From Chrysaora quinquecirrha (taxonomy: Eukaryota; Cnidaria; Scyphozoa; Semaeostomeae; Pelagiidae): 64,000 nt of DNA. This document shows positions 23,249 through 34,223 of the stretch, piece by piece (the stretch's first letter is position 1; every line of letters starts with the position of its first letter). The stretch covers positions 2,180,446-2,244,445 of the forward strand of contig JACTAT010000009.1 of assembly GCA_014526335.1 (NCBI GenBank), read 5' to 3'. The position numbers and the translations under genes were made by a program. Below the pieces are notes generated by a model that saw only the letters and a program-made list of their open reading frames with translations, made no database searches and had not been told where the DNA came from.

Positions 23249-24538
23249 AGGTTAGTAATTTTCAGTTTAAAAGGGCGAAAGTTTTCTGAACATAAATGAA
23301 ATTGAATAAAGTTACACAACTTCTCCAGTTGCATACGGCTATCTTTAAAACATGAAATGTGGAATACTGAAATGGAATACTGAAATGGAATGAAATGGGA
23401 TGGAATGAAGACAGAAACAGTATAAAGAGTACCAAAACAACAAACAGTTTATGAATTTTAATGCTCCAATCAAATTTTTGTCGTTCGACAAACATGGGGG
23501 CAGATATGGGGGCATTCCATGTTTTAAAGATATTTGATATTCGGCTATATCTCGACTCATACATTTGCTAGAAGCACCAAATATATCCAGGAATATGCTT
23601 AATCAGATGCCAAATACGTTTAAGAATGAATTTTGGTCGTCAGACAATCGTGGGGGCAGATATGGGGGCATTCCATGTTTTAAAGATTTTCGATATTTGG
23701 CTATATCTCGACTCAAATAATTGCCAGAAGCACAAAATATAGCCAGGAATATGTTAAATCAGATGCCAAATACGATTAAGAATGAATTTTGGTCGTCTAA
23801 TAAACGTGGGGGAAGATATAGGGGAATTCCATGTTTTAAAGATTTTAAAGATGTTTTAGCCATTAATTAGTATCCGGGTACTTATTAGGATAATACAAAT
23901 TGTCAAACATAGTCAAATTATGCGGAAGCCCCTCTTAACCGCTTCACACGCTAGACCTTATTAGCTGTTACTAAAACTCGGGACCCAACAGACCCCACAC
24001 GATTATTACCACATGTGAAATCATGAATGAAAAGGTTATGTAGCCAAATATGGAAAATCTTTAAAACATGAAATGCCCCCATGTCTGCCCCCCGTTTGAC
24101 TGACGACCAAAAGTTATTTGCATTCGTATTTGGCATCTGATTTAACATATTCCTGGCTATATTTGGTGCTTCTAGCAATTATATGAGTCGAGATATAGCC
24201 GAATATCGAAAATCTTTAAACATGGAATGCCTCCATATCTGCCCCAACGTTGGTCTGACGACCAAAATTCATTCTTAATCGTATTTGGCATCTGATTTAA
24301 CATATTCCTGGCTATATTTGGTGCTGTTTGCTGTTTTGGTACTCTTTATACTGTTTCTGTTTTCATTCCATTCCATTCCATTTCATTCCATTTTCAGCAT
24401 TCCATTGCAGTATTCCACATTTCATGTTTTAAAGATAGCCGTATGAAACTGGAGCAGTTATGTAACATTATTCAATTTCATTTATGTTCAGAAAAATTTC
24501 GCCCTTTTAAACTGGAAATTTCTAACCCGTGTTTTCGA
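23240..24538. mobile_element. Fold-back element with very long inverted arms
   Basis: The left arm (from about 23240, CACAGGTTAGTAATTTTCAG) and the right arm (to about 24538) are inverse copies over several hundred bases. Both contain TTTAAAGATAGCC and CATGAAATGTGGAATACT, and a repeated phrase on AATATAGCCAGGAATATG with TCTGCCCCCA. The inner phrase recurs several times per arm, so the arms have internal tandem structure of about 170-180 bp. ORFs in the arms appear on both strands because of the symmetry and are not genes. The exact TSD is unclear. Confidence 0.75.
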
Positions 24539-25189
24539 TTCTGAAGCCCAAATGTCAAGTCATTGGAAATTTCAATTAGGAAATGGCTAACGTACAATGT
24601 TCCAGAATTTTCTTTGGAGAATTTTGAATTTTCCTTCTTTGGTTGCGGAGGAGGAATTCCTAATCCGCCTTCTGGACCCTCAAACGATGTTGTTCTTGTT
24701 TGCAAGGATTTACGTGAGTACATAGACAGGGTAACAGGACAAAAAACTAGAAGTTTTGTTTGTAATACATTTCTGGACGTTTTGCATCTTTTTTCTGAAT
24801 TTCTATTGCCAATGCTGTTTTCTTTCGTTGATTCCTGTTACCTTCGTTCATGAGAATTCAAAAGCTCCTAATTAAAATTGAGTTGAGTCTATTAATTGAG
24901 GAGGGAAGACATTCTTTGCTTTCGGATATTTTTTAAAAATCTGTGATGAAATTAATCAATTTCTATTACACAAACATCTGCACAATCTATTTTCTGGTTC
25001 AGCTTTTTCGTTTGTCCCTACTTAAGATCTTTCAGGAAGCCTACAAATCAACGTAATAAATTAATTACATTTATCGATGTCGATTCCGATTGCAGTTCCC
25101 ATTCCGATTCCTCGTTCCTGGTTTTTAATATAGCCATTCCGATTTTGGTTCCGATTCCGATTCCGATTCCAATTCCTCATTCCGGGTTT
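24539..25189. other. Non-coding; GGAATC simple repeat at right
   Basis: The ORF at 24563-24853 (plus) is open but has no motif; its antisense (to 24478) is equally open. From 25080 to 25180 there is degenerate (GGAATC)n / (GATTCC)n simple sequence that overlaps the truncated LINE. Confidence 0.4.
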
Positions 25190-25323
25190 TAAAGATAGCC
25201 TGTTACCAAGGTCTTGCGTAATACGTAAATGTAAACTGTTGTCGGGTTCGTATTCATCATCTAATGGGAGGAAGTCGTCAATTTCGTCATTGTAGATAAA
25301 ATCATTATAATTACATGTATGAG
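25190..25323 (-). pseudogene. L1-like LINE endonuclease, distal half at the insertion site
   Basis: The minus strand reads DFNAHTCNYNDFI followed by an acidic stretch and NSLHLRITQD. This fits the end of an APE endonuclease (GDFNA.......D.. and R.S.D). It is the continuation of the endonuclease at 35211-35513, which ends LIMGDFN. The 9.87-kb element at 25334-35200 separates the two. The LINE is truncated soon after, in simple repeats. Confidence 0.8.
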
Positions 25324-25333
25324 CATTGAAATC

Positions 25334-25515
25334 GGTCTCGTCTAAAACACCACACAAGTCAGAACACTAGTAAACACGAGTGAACACGAGTGAACACGAG
25401 TCATCAGAGTTGGAACACGAGTGAGCACGAGTCATCAGAGTTGGAACACGAGTGAAAACGAGTCATCAGAGTTGGAACACGAGTGAACACGAGTGAACAC
25501 GAGTCATCAAAGTTG
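25334..25515. repeat. Left terminal inverted repeat with CACGAGT minisatellite
   Basis: About 40 bp of unique TIR sequence is followed by tandem GAACACGAGTGAACACGAGT units with a GAGTCATCAGAGTTG variant. It is the inverse of 34920-35200. A short extra piece recurs at 25961-26000. Confidence 0.85.
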
Positions 25516-26602
25516 GAACTGTCATACGGTTAGTTTTCAGTGCTTTGCTAGTTGGCAGCGTTCGCGTTCGCGCCCTTTCATTTCTGTTTTTCCCATGGTT
25601 TTCTTTGCTTGTTTTGCGTCATTTAGTTTCTGTGCGCGGGTCATAAGGCATCCTGCGCGCCTTATTAGCATGGCTGATGTGTCGCTGGCTCCTCGTTATT
25701 CAGTTAATTAGGCACCTTTAGTTTTTATCATGTTTAGCTTATTCTTTTCGATATTAGTAACAATGCTTTGTTTTACTTCTTTGCCAATTCGGCTAGACGC
25801 TTCATTTTTGTATTTAAGTTCGCTCATTTCATCAGTTTATTTAACTTAAACTCAACCGTTGAGTTCATGGGATATAAGTTCGCCAAAATTATATCCACGT
25901 GTGTTTTTCTGTGTTACTTCTGTGGGAAGTCTTCGGCCAAATTTGGGAAACCGATTTACAGAACACGAGTGAACACGAGTAATCACTAAGAACACAAGTC
26001 ATAAAAATTAGAATACGCGTAAACTGGAGTCAACACTGGAAACTGAGTGGGCCTGAAAGAATCAGAACACTGAAAAAGATGGGAAATAACCAAACACTAA
26101 TGCACATAAAATAAACCTAAAGGGAGGGCAGGAAGTTAAAAAACTTAACATGGCGAGAGACATTGCGATTGCCGCGTCCGAGCCGTCCAATTTCATGAAG
26201 CTATGAAAATACTGAATTGAAACAGAGATAGAATCTTGCAAAGAATTTCAAATAATCATTCCCATAACGTACTTTATTGATAGGCGGAAAAACTATTGTG
26301 TAAAAAGATCCTCCATGAAAGTAGCAATGATAAACGGGGGAAACTCAAACTAAATACATATGGTCCATATAACATAAGCGAGGCAAAAAACAAGCTCCTG
26401 GTGGCATCGCCCCCGTTCAAGCTGTGCTCTAACCAGCATGTAAAGCAAATATCTCCCGAGACATGTCTCCGCCGAATTTGATATATCTCCACCGAATTCA
26501 GTACTTCTAGGAGCATTTGCATTTTTGTATCAATTCGAGCTCAGTTCAGTTTAGTTTTCAAAGCGAAGTTTAGTTTTACGTATAGCCAACGATAAGAGAA
26601 GC
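25516..26602. other. Leader region of the composite element
   Basis: The minor ORFs at 25493-25989 and 26274-26522 show no domain. The region precedes the internal gene and may hold its promoter; no core motif can be defended. Confidence 0.35.
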
Positions 26603-26872
26603 ATGGACCGTAATTCATTGGCAATTGAAGAACAAAAGAAGCAAAAAAAATGTGAAGACTCGGACAGTGACGAAGACAGCGAAATTGAATTTATCCGTGA
26701 GGTTAAAGCTTCAACTTCGACTTCAACTTCATACCCAAAATTTAAAGAAGAATAACCGGAAAAAAGCCCAAAGTTGCTCGTTTCAAATCTTGATATTCAC
26801 TTCAATATTTCCGACGAGGTATGCACCTTTCGATTTTCAAACCAAAATTTAGAATTCAAAATCGTAAACTAA

Positions 26873-27190
26873 CCCTATGCTACCCAACCAAATTTTCTAG
26901 AATAACTCGAACAGCAATAATGCAATAGGTGCTAAAAACTCCACAACTTACTGGGGCTAATACTTTATTATATTTGTTGTCATATATTTAATCACGTGAC
27001 CTGCAGACGACCATATTTGGATCACGTCAACAAAAAGAAGAGTGACCATTTAGCACCTAATTGTCATTTTGTTACTAATGAAGGATCATTAACCATATAT
27101 ACCAAGTTTCATTGCGGATTTTCGAGACATGTAGGGTCGGTCCCCCACCCCGGATAATGGCTTGACAGAAAAAGCCCGTATAGAATAGGG
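26873..27190. mobile_element. piggyBac-like MITE in the intron
   Basis: The ends CCCTATGCTAC and the inverted CCCTATTCTATAC are flanked by CTAA (26869-26872) and TTAA (27191-27194). TTAA targets and CCC-beginning ends are diagnostic of piggyBac; the left copy has one mutation. The 318-bp interior has no coding capacity. It lies wholly inside the intron of the composite-element gene. Confidence 0.7.
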
Positions 27191-27323
27191 TTAAACCAGA
27201 AGTCATTTTCTTGCAAGCTTCACTTTTCTGTGGTATGTTGGAGTTTTATCAAGTATTTTTTGGTAAAATAATTTCAATGCTTTCAGGTGGAATGTTCACC
27301 TGAAGATTCACCTATTACACCAC

Positions 27324-28752
27324 TATGGAGTTGGGCACTGGACAAAATGGCAGGATTGACATGACTTTTGGTTGTGGCAGCTTGATTGACATGACTTTTG
27401 GTTGTGGCAGCTTGATTGACATGACTTTTGGTCGTGGCGAAAAAGTTTTGGTTGTGGCAAAAGACTTGTGTCCTTCGAGTCGCTTCATGCATATTCACGT
27501 GTAACAAAAGGGTTTTTATATATGATATAAAGCACATATTTATTTTTCATTTAAATTATTCTGTTTTTACTCATGCCTTTTTGACTGAAAAAAAAAGGAA
27601 TTATGAATATTTGAAACTTGCCTGAGTGAAAACTTCTCAAAGCATTACAATATGGTGTAATGCTTACGTAATGAGTAAAACTCCGTTGATACACTCTTTT
27701 TTTTAAAAAAACCTGTTTATAAGAAAACTCAGTACTGAGATCAATATTGGTTAAGAAACTTTCAGTACTCGACCCAAAATGATAAGAAACTCTCAGGTCT
27801 CAATAGTTTTTAGAGTTTAATAAAACGAACTTCTGTTACACCACAAGGGTCTATTTTTACAAAAAGAACAGCTCATGTAAACGTGAATTGTATTGTTTCT
27901 TCTATTTGTCAAATTAAAGTGTCAATTACCTGTTTTGGCACTAAAAAAATTTGATCCCGAAGAAACTGCTAAGAAACTTTCAGTACCAAAATTGTCCAAA
28001 AACTAAGAAACTTTGAGTACTGAAAAAAATCTTAGTTTCTTATAAAAAAAAGAGCGTATGCGAGTTTTTGACGGCAAATGAAAGTTCATTGCAAAAATGC
28101 AGACCCAGTTTCCAGACCCCCCAAACACCCCCTCTTTGATGTTCATTCAGTACTAATGTGCTCCTTTTCTACACTAAAAATTTCTAAAAGCGATTCGAGA
28201 TAAGATTTAAACTTATTTGTAAGCTGTTTCGCTTCGAAGGTCTAATACTTGTGAAAAGTGAATACAAATATCAATACAGCTACATTGTGAAACAATTTGA
28301 GAAGTTTTCACTCAGGCAAGTTTCAAATATTCATAATTCCTTTTTTTTTCAGTCAAAAAGGCATGAGTAAAAACAGAATAATTTAAATGAAAAATAAATA
28401 TGTGCTTTATATCATATATAAAAACCCTTTTGTTACACGTGAATATGCATGAAGCGACTCGAAGGACACAAGTCTTTTGCCACAACCAAAACTTTTTCGC
28501 CACGACCAAAAGTCATGTCAATCAAGCTGCCACAACCAAAAGTCATGTCAATCAAGCTGCCACAACCAAAAGTCATGTCAATCAAGCTGCCACAACCAAA
28601 ACTCATTAGCCACAACCAAAATACACGTGACCCTCCATTGTGTGCCACAACCATAAGAAAAGCGCCGCCACGAATCACTGGACCGACGCCACAAAACGTC
28701 TTTCCACTCCACAAAATGTATCCTGCCATTTTGTCCAGTGCCCAACTCCATA
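27324..28752. mobile_element. Long-TIR fold-back element with 30-bp internal repeats, 6-bp TSD
   Basis: The outer ends TATGGAGTTGGGCACTGGAC and its inverse are flanked by the 6-bp duplication CACCAC (27318-27323, 28753-28758). The left arm (to about 27639) and right arm (from about 28301) are inverse copies. Each carries three copies of a 30-bp unit containing TTGATTGACATGACTTTTGG. The right arm has about 130 bp more, with further CCACAACCAAAA phrases. The central 660 bp is unique and contains repeated AAGAAACTTTCAGTACT phrases. Symmetric ORFs in the arms are not genes. It lies within exon 2 of the composite-element gene. Confidence 0.85.
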
Positions 28753-29048
28753 CACCACACCCAGACAAAACTGGGAATGAAAAGGTTCTGCCTGAAGACA
28801 ATGAAATTGAATAGAATGATAGAATCCCTCAACAAACTTCTTCATCGTGTTCGTCATACTTTCAGAACAATAAGAGTTTGCCCTTGTATAGCAAAAAGAC
28901 GCCAGATTTACCAGAAATTCTGAAGATATGTTTGTCAGAAGATGTTGAAAAAGAAAAAATTGCTACAGTAAAGCCCATGCGAATAACAACCACAGCAATA
29001 TTTGTCTTCAATCAAAGAGCACTGAACCTGCGTCATCCATATGACTTG

Positions 29049-29257
29049 TGTGAGGAAGCTGCGAAGGAGAGTTTTGGAATGCGGACTCAAGCTGTTAAGA
29101 ACAATTATGTTGTGAAATTAGGAAGATAAGAGTTTTTTGAAAAATGACGAAGTTTTGTTGTGTTTCACGTTGGATAAAGTATAAGTTTGTTGAAGTTAAG
29201 ATATAGAAAAGCAGACTTGAAGTTTCTTTATTTGTAATCAAGCCTCGCGACGCCACA
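29049..29257 (+). repeat. 5' LTR of the Ty3/gypsy element
   Basis: Begins TGTGAGGAAGCTGCGAAGGA. The probable end is ...GACGCCACA, just before the primer-binding site (about 209 bp). Only the first 119 bp can be checked against the 3' copy. A short TG...CA LTR ending at 29167 is the alternative. Confidence 0.65.
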
Positions 29258-29261
29258 AATT

Positions 29262-29279
29262 TGGAGGCACCACCCGGAT
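29262..29279 (+). promoter_or_regulatory. Primer-binding site
   Basis: TGGAGGCACCACCCGGAT starts with TGG, as expected for pairing with a tRNA 3' CCA, and lies a few bases after the proposed LTR end. The tRNA is not assigned with confidence. Confidence 0.6.
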
Positions 29280-29397
29280 GGGAGTTGGATTATTGCTTGA
29301 AAACCTGTAAATATCGCTGTAAATATCACGTAAACATGGCCTAACTTGCGCTTTGTTTTGAAGTTGTTGAAATTTCGCGGATAATTTTATCTTCGCA

Positions 29398-30126
29398 ATG
29401 CAAGAAGGAAATCCAGAAGGAGCTGCTGCAGCTCCAGAAGAAGCTCATGAGGACATTAGATCACGCTTTGGTTTATTTCGAAGGCCTGAGAAGTTTAAAA
29501 TCGGAGAAGATTTTGATTTATTTGTACGGAAAATTAATTTGTATTTTGAAGCAGTCGAAGTTGCAGATGATAAAATGAGACGGCTTGCTTTATTGTTTAA
29601 TTTGAACGAAGATGCCTTTAGACTGGCAGAAGGAGTACCATTCGCTATGGAAGGGGAAAGGAAATATGAAATATGGGTGAATGAGCTAAAGACTCTATTC
29701 GAAAGGAATCAAACCTTGACGGAGAAACGATATAATTTTCATAAGAGAAATCAGGCTGTAGGAGAAACAGTTGATTCTTTCGCAATTGGATTACGAGAGT
29801 ATGGAGCAAACGAATACAGCAATAGATTAGTGGATCAATTTATTTTAGGACTCCTGGATAAGCAAACGCAGACTCGGCTGCTACAGGAACCTCCACAGAC
29901 ACTGCACGAAGCTTTAGTTGTTGCCAGAAGGTTTGAAGCTGCGCGAAGTACTATGCAGACTTTGAGACAAGACACTGATGCCAGTAGACCCAAGGCAAGG
30001 ACTGTCCGTACTGAAAAAGTTTGTTTCAACTGCAATCAGCCAGGGCACATAGCTAAATACTGCAGAAAAGGCCAGTTTAATCCCTACAATCCTATGGTAA
30101 GGGCACAAAAACCAGGAAAAATCTGA
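29398..30126 (+). CDS. gag: Gag (capsid-nucleocapsid) of the Ty3/gypsy element
   Basis: A 242-codon ORF from ATG 29398. The N-terminal part is acidic and Ala/Glu-rich. A capsid-like region follows (FKIGEDFDLFVRKINLYFEA at about residues 34-53, later FILGLLDKQTQTRLL), as in Ty3/gypsy gag proteins (retrotransposon gag domain). Near residue 210 there is a CCHC zinc knuckle, CFNCNQPGHIAKYC, for RNA binding. Two more knuckle-like motifs (NCQQP..HFSSYC and CYRCGEKGHIARNC) lie just past the stop in the next frame. This suggests that gag once ran further and that the stop at 30124-30126 is a lesion or a programmed shift site. Confidence 0.85.
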   Translation: MQEGNPEGAAAAPEEAHEDIRSRFGLFRRPEKFKIGEDFDLFVRKINLYFEAVEVADDKMRRLALLFNLNEDAFRLAEGVPFAMEGERKYEIWVNELKTLFERNQTLTEKRYNFHKRNQAVGETVDSFAIGLREYGANEYSNRLVDQFILGLLDKQTQTRLLQEPPQTLHEALVVARRFEAARSTMQTLRQDTDASRPKARTVRTEKVCFNCNQPGHIAKYCRKGQFNPYNPMVRAQKPGKI

Positions 30127-30131
30127 TTTAA

Positions 30132-31085
30132 TTGTCAGCAGCCCATTTTTCATCTTATTGCCCATTGAAAAAGAGTAGCATAGACAAGAATACTTTTATG
30201 CAGGGACAGTCAGAACAAAAGGATGTAGTTTGTTATCGTTGTGGAGAAAAAGGACACATAGCGAGAAATTGTGAAGCAATCTTGCAAGGGAAGAGTGAAG
30301 CAGGTGGAACTCCTTCAGCAAGTGGTGTGAAATCCAATGTTGGTTCTAAAACAAAGGTCAGGTTATCTAGTGCTTTTCCAGTGGATAATAAAAAGACACC
30401 TGTAGTTGAAGCTAAGATCAATGGGAATGAAATTATTTGTGTATTGGATACAGGAGCTTCAATCTCTTTGTTGTCAAAAGAGAAATGGGAATCTGATTTT
30501 TCTGACAAACAGCTTATAGCTGCTGAAATTGTAGCCGAGACTGCAATAAACACACCAATGGGAGTTCTTGGAAAAATTACCCTTGGAGTCCAAGTGGCGG
30601 ATAAAGAAAAGGAGGATGAGTTTTATGTTGTTGAGAGTTTGGGTTCAGAGGTAATTTTGGGCCTTGACTGGATGTTGGAAATGAAGGCGTCTGTTGATTG
30701 TAATGAACAGTTGTTGAAGTTCACCGATGGTACAACTGAGCCTATATTATTACAAGTCATGGGGTTGCAAAATAGGATGATAGTTGTTTTGCAAGAAGAT
30801 TTTGAAGTACCAGGCAGACATGAGATTGTTAGGAGAGCCTGTCTTAAAAATCCTTGTGTTTCAGAGTGCATTTTAGAGCCAAATTTTGACTTGATGGATA
30901 AAGGTGTCATGGTAGCTAGGGCCTTGGTTAAGCCTATTCAGCAGACAGTTCCAGTTCAGATTATAAACCCAGGACAGCTCCCAATAAAGCTTCACAAAGG
31001 TCAAACTGTAGGACAATTGCAAGGAATAGAAATAGAGAGAGAAGACCCCGTGTTAAGTTATGATGACGGTTCTGAAAAAGTTTGA
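30132..31085 (+). CDS. pol: Zinc-knuckle and aspartic protease segment of gag-pol
   Basis: A 317-codon open frame (no ATG at its start, so it was entered by frameshift or from gag). It holds the last zinc knuckle CYRCGEKGHIARNC (about residues 34-47) and a retropepsin active site VLDTGASISLLS at about 104-115. VILGLDWML, near residues 179-187, matches the conserved ILG.DWL of the family. It overlaps the reverse-transcriptase frame by a few bases near 31075. The protease residues DTG are intact. Confidence 0.85.
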   Translation: MSAAHFSSYCPLKKSSIDKNTFMQGQSEQKDVVCYRCGEKGHIARNCEAILQGKSEAGGTPSASGVKSNVGSKTKVRLSSAFPVDNKKTPVVEAKINGNEIICVLDTGASISLLSKEKWESDFSDKQLIAAEIVAETAINTPMGVLGKITLGVQVADKEKEDEFYVVESLGSEVILGLDWMLEMKASVDCNEQLLKFTDGTTEPILLQVMGLQNRMIVVLQEDFEVPGRHEIVRRACLKNPCVSECILEPNFDLMDKGVMVARALVKPIQQTVPVQIINPGQLPIKLHKGQTVGQLQGIEIEREDPVLSYDDGSEKV

Positions 31086-33284
31086 TTTTGATTTAAGCCA
31101 CTTGCCATCAGATCAGCAGGCAAAACTGAAGGAACTTTTCAAACAATATGAAAACATCTTTGCAAGGAATATCAGTGAACTGGGAACAACACCAAAAGCT
31201 GAGCATGTAATTGATACTGGAGGGAGCCATCCGATTAAGCAGTTGCCACGTCGTTTACCCAATGTGTTGAGAAAGGAAGTTGACAAACAAGTAAGAGAAT
31301 GCTCGATAGTGGAGTCATTAGGCCTAGTAAATCTCCTTGGGCTAGTCCGATTGTGTTGGTGAAGAAGAAAGACGGGACATGGAGATTTTGTGTCGATTTC
31401 AGAAAGGTGAATGATGTTACTGTGAAGGATTCATTTCCTTTACCGCAGATTAATGATTTGCTTGACACTTTGGCTGGCCAGAAATATTTCACGACACTTG
31501 ACTTGGCGAGTGGGTACTGGCAGGTGCCCATGGAAAAATCCAGTATTGAAAAGACCGCCTTTGTGATTCCAGGAGGCGGGCAGTTTGAATTTATCAAAAT
31601 GGCATTTGGTCTCACTAACGCTGTGCCCACCTTTCAGCGTCTGATGTCAAATGTGTTGGCAGGCTTATTGAATAACAAGTGTCTTGTTTATATTGATGAT
31701 GTGCTAGTTGTTGGGAAAGATTTTGAAGAACATTTTGAGAATTTAAAGGAGGTGTTTCGTGCAATTTCAAGTGCAGGGTTGAGGTTAAAGCCTTCAAAAT
31801 GTTCTTTTGCCAAGAAAAGTGTTAAGTTTCTTGGATTTGAAATTTCAGATCAAGGCTTGTTACCTGATGAAGAAAAGATTCGTGCAATTCGTGATTATGT
31901 ACCGCCAACAGATGAAACAAGTTTGAGAAGATTTCTGGGTTTAGCATCTTATTACAGAAGATTTGTGTCTGGCTTTAGTGAGATTGCTACCCCATTGCAT
32001 AGGTTGTTACAGAAGGGATCAAAGTTTTGTTGGACAGATGAATGTGATGCAGCCTTCAAGAGTTTGAAAACACAGCTAGTATCAAGTCCAATTTTAGTGT
32101 TTCCATGCCTGGACAGAGAATTTATTTTGTACACTGATGCAAGCGACATGGGAGTAGGTGCCATATTGGCCCAGAAGGACGATAATGGTGAAGAATTTGT
32201 GGTTTCTTTTGCATCGAAGGCGTTTAATGGTGCTGAGAAGAGATGGACAACGATGGAAAAGGAAGCTTTTGCTGTGGTATGGGGCTTACAGTACTTTCAT
32301 GCTTATGTTTATGGTCAGAAAGTTGTTGTCTTTACGGATCATAAAGCCCTACAGTGGTTAAGAAATTTGAAATCAGTGAATGGAAAGCTAGCTAGATGGT
32401 TGTTGAAATTGAAGCAATATGATTATGTTGTTGCGCACAGGCCAGGCTCTCAGATGGCTCATGTAGATGCTTTGTCACGTGCACCAGTCGATTTCGTACG
32501 AGTTGAGGTCTTGAATGAGACTGAAATTGCTACAATGCAGATTGAAGATCCTGAGATTAGTGTTGCTGTTCAATGGATTCGAGATGATGCTCAGGATGCT
32601 TCATTGCCGGAGGATGCTTCAGAGAGCTTAAGAACATTGTATAATATACGAAACTCCTTGTTTATTGTCAATGAAGTGCTTTATCGAGAATGGCGTGCGA
32701 AAGATGGAATTAGGAGGTTACAGGTCGTGTTACCAAGGAGACTCAGGGAGGAGATATTACAACGAGCTCATGTAAACGTTGGTCACATGAGTACAGGAAA
32801 AACGTTTGGGCTAATTCAATCGAACTATTATTTGCCAGGTTTTTATGCAGATGTTGATAAATACTGCTAGTCGTGTGATACGTGCCAGAGAGGGAAGATA
32901 GTTCCCCGACCGCGTTGGCCGATGCAGCCATTGCCAGTGATCCCAATACCATTCTACATGACAGGAGTAGACATTGTGGGCCCTTTGAAACAAACGAGAA
33001 AAGGAAACAAGTATATTCTTGTTGCTATCGACTATTACACGAAATTTACCGAAGCAATTGCGATGAAAAATGAAGAAGCAGAAACGGTTGCAAGAGCACT
33101 AGAAGAAATATTCTCAAGACACGGTTTACCTGGAGTTCTACTTACAGATCAAGGCAGCAATTTTCAATCGAATTTAGTAAAAACAATGTGCCAAATGTTT
33201 AACATCGACCAGAGAAGAACAACTGCCTATCATCCCATCATCCTCAGACAAATGGACTATGTGAGAGGTTTAATTAAACGTTGA
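31060..33284 (+). pseudogene. pol: Reverse transcriptase, RNase H and integrase N-half
   Basis: The RT linker begins in the frame at 31060 and shifts by one base near 31300. In the 523-codon frame from 31299 come ASPIVLVKKKDGTWRFCVD, the catalytic CLVYIDDVLVV (residues 129-139), LRRFLGLASYYRRF, and RNase H with ILYTDASDMGVGAIL (276-290) and VVFTDHKALQWL. The integrase H2C2 zinc site starts at H..H (REEILQRAHVNVGH) but is cut by a TAG at 32868-32870 before SCDTCQRGK. The same frame then continues through the integrase core (GVDIVGPL, LTDQGSNF) to 33284, where one inserted base upstream (about 33240) breaks it. Catalytic residues are intact; the chain is not. Confidence 0.9.
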
Positions 33285-34003
33285 AATCTTTGTTAAGAGC
33301 AAGAGTAAATAAAGACCAAGACAATCGGGATGAAGAACTGCCGCATGTGTTATTAGCATATCGAATTTCCAAGCAGGAAACAACAGGTTTCTCACCATTT
33401 CAGTTGCTTTATGGGCGTCAACCGAGGCTTTCGTTTAGCGTTTGCCCGTCCGATGGACTTCCAACACCGATACAAGGTCCAGGAAGGTACTTAGAAGATC
33501 TGAGAGATAAACATGAAGAGCTGCGTACTGCTGTATCTGAGGGACTAGAGAAAGCACAAAAGAGACAAAAACGCGAGTATGATTTGAGATACAAAGTTGC
33601 TCGAAGTATTGAATTCCGACTAGCTGATCTAGTGTTGCTGAAAGATAACCGAGCGAGAGGTTTGTCGCAAAAGTACATTGGACCGTTTCAGATTGTGAAG
33701 GTGATGAATGGAACCTATGAGATTCAATCATTGCGTGATAACAAATGTAAAATGGTGAATCATAACGCTCTGAAACATTATAATGTGGAATTACAGCAAG
33801 AGGACATTAACGAAGCTGAACCTGCTCTAGAACCTGAATCCGAAGATGATTCCGAGTTTGAAGATCTCTTAATTGAACCTGTTGTACGAAGAGAGCAACC
33901 AATTCGTTTAGATGAAGATCCCGAGCGAGTAGTTAGACCATACAACCTTCGGAGGAACAGAAGAGAACCAGAAAGGTATGGTGTACCTGTGTACGACTAT
34001 TGA
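33281..34003 (+). pseudogene. pol: Integrase C-terminal part with GPY/F module
   Basis: A 240-codon frame begins after the family's ERFN stretch, which survives in a third frame at about 33266-33277 followed by a TAA. It contains ELPHVLLAYR and TGFSPFQLLYGR (end of the core), then the GPY/F module YIGPFQIVKVMNGTYEIQSL. It ends with an acidic tail and a basic PYNLRRNRREPERYG. No chromodomain is visible. It stops at 34001-34003. Confidence 0.85.
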
Positions 34004-34210
34004 CAATAAAATTGAAGAATGAATCGCTGAGATAAACTGCTATATTGTGCTTTAACGGAGAAAAGAGACTCTTCAAATTTGCTTTGTATATAAATGGTTA
34101 ATGGACTACAAAAATTGAAGAAAATGGACAAAAAAAAGAGACAGTATATTAATATTTTTATTGTTTATTATTGTTGTAGTTTATTTTTGGTAATAAGGAT
34201 ACGTATCGTT

Positions 34211-34223
34211 TAGGAGGGGGGAG
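34211..34223 (+). promoter_or_regulatory. Polypurine tract
   Basis: AGGAGGGGGGAG lies directly before the 3' LTR start at 34224, the expected plus-strand priming site. Confidence 0.75.

Larger units (their letters stand above)
26603..29048 (+). pseudogene. Two-exon gene of the composite element, product unknown, interrupted
   Basis: Exon 1 starts at an ATG (26603), reading MDRNSLAIEEQKKQKK then the acidic CEDSDSDEDSEIEF. It meets a TAA at 26753-26755 unless shifted by one base, then runs to ...HFNISDE at a donor GAG|GTATGC (26818). The intron 26819-27286 ends TTTCAG. Exon 2 starts VECSPEDSPIT in the same phase and is split at 27323/28759 by the fold-back element. It continues as PDKTGNEKVLPEDNEIE, one TAG (28812-28814), then a Ser-rich stretch and KKTPDLPEILKICLSEDVEK. 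At 29048 it is cut by the gypsy LTR. A plus frame at 34349-34471 may be its tail. I recognise no family. It sits between TIRs, so it is likely the element's own gene. Confidence 0.55.

Noticed and set aside
23054..24853. ORFs in the 23.2-24.5 kb inverted repeat as genes
   Set aside because: The same frames recur in both arms and on both strands; only the LINE zinc-finger frame at 23054-23248 has a recognisable motif.
25493..25989. Plus-strand ORFs as a transposase of the 9.87-kb element
   Set aside because: No catalytic or zinc motifs; composition of aromatic and Cys residues typical of chance frames.
27283..28835. ORFs on both strands with TTKSHVNQAATTKSHVNQAA-type repeats
   Set aside because: They lie in the inverted arms of a fold-back element and appear symmetrically, so they reflect repeat structure.
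29049..29257. A 119-bp LTR ending TTTCA at 29167
   Set aside because: Possible, but a better primer-binding site lies at 29262 after a GACGCCACA end, and the 3' copy may be truncated. Kept as the alternative.
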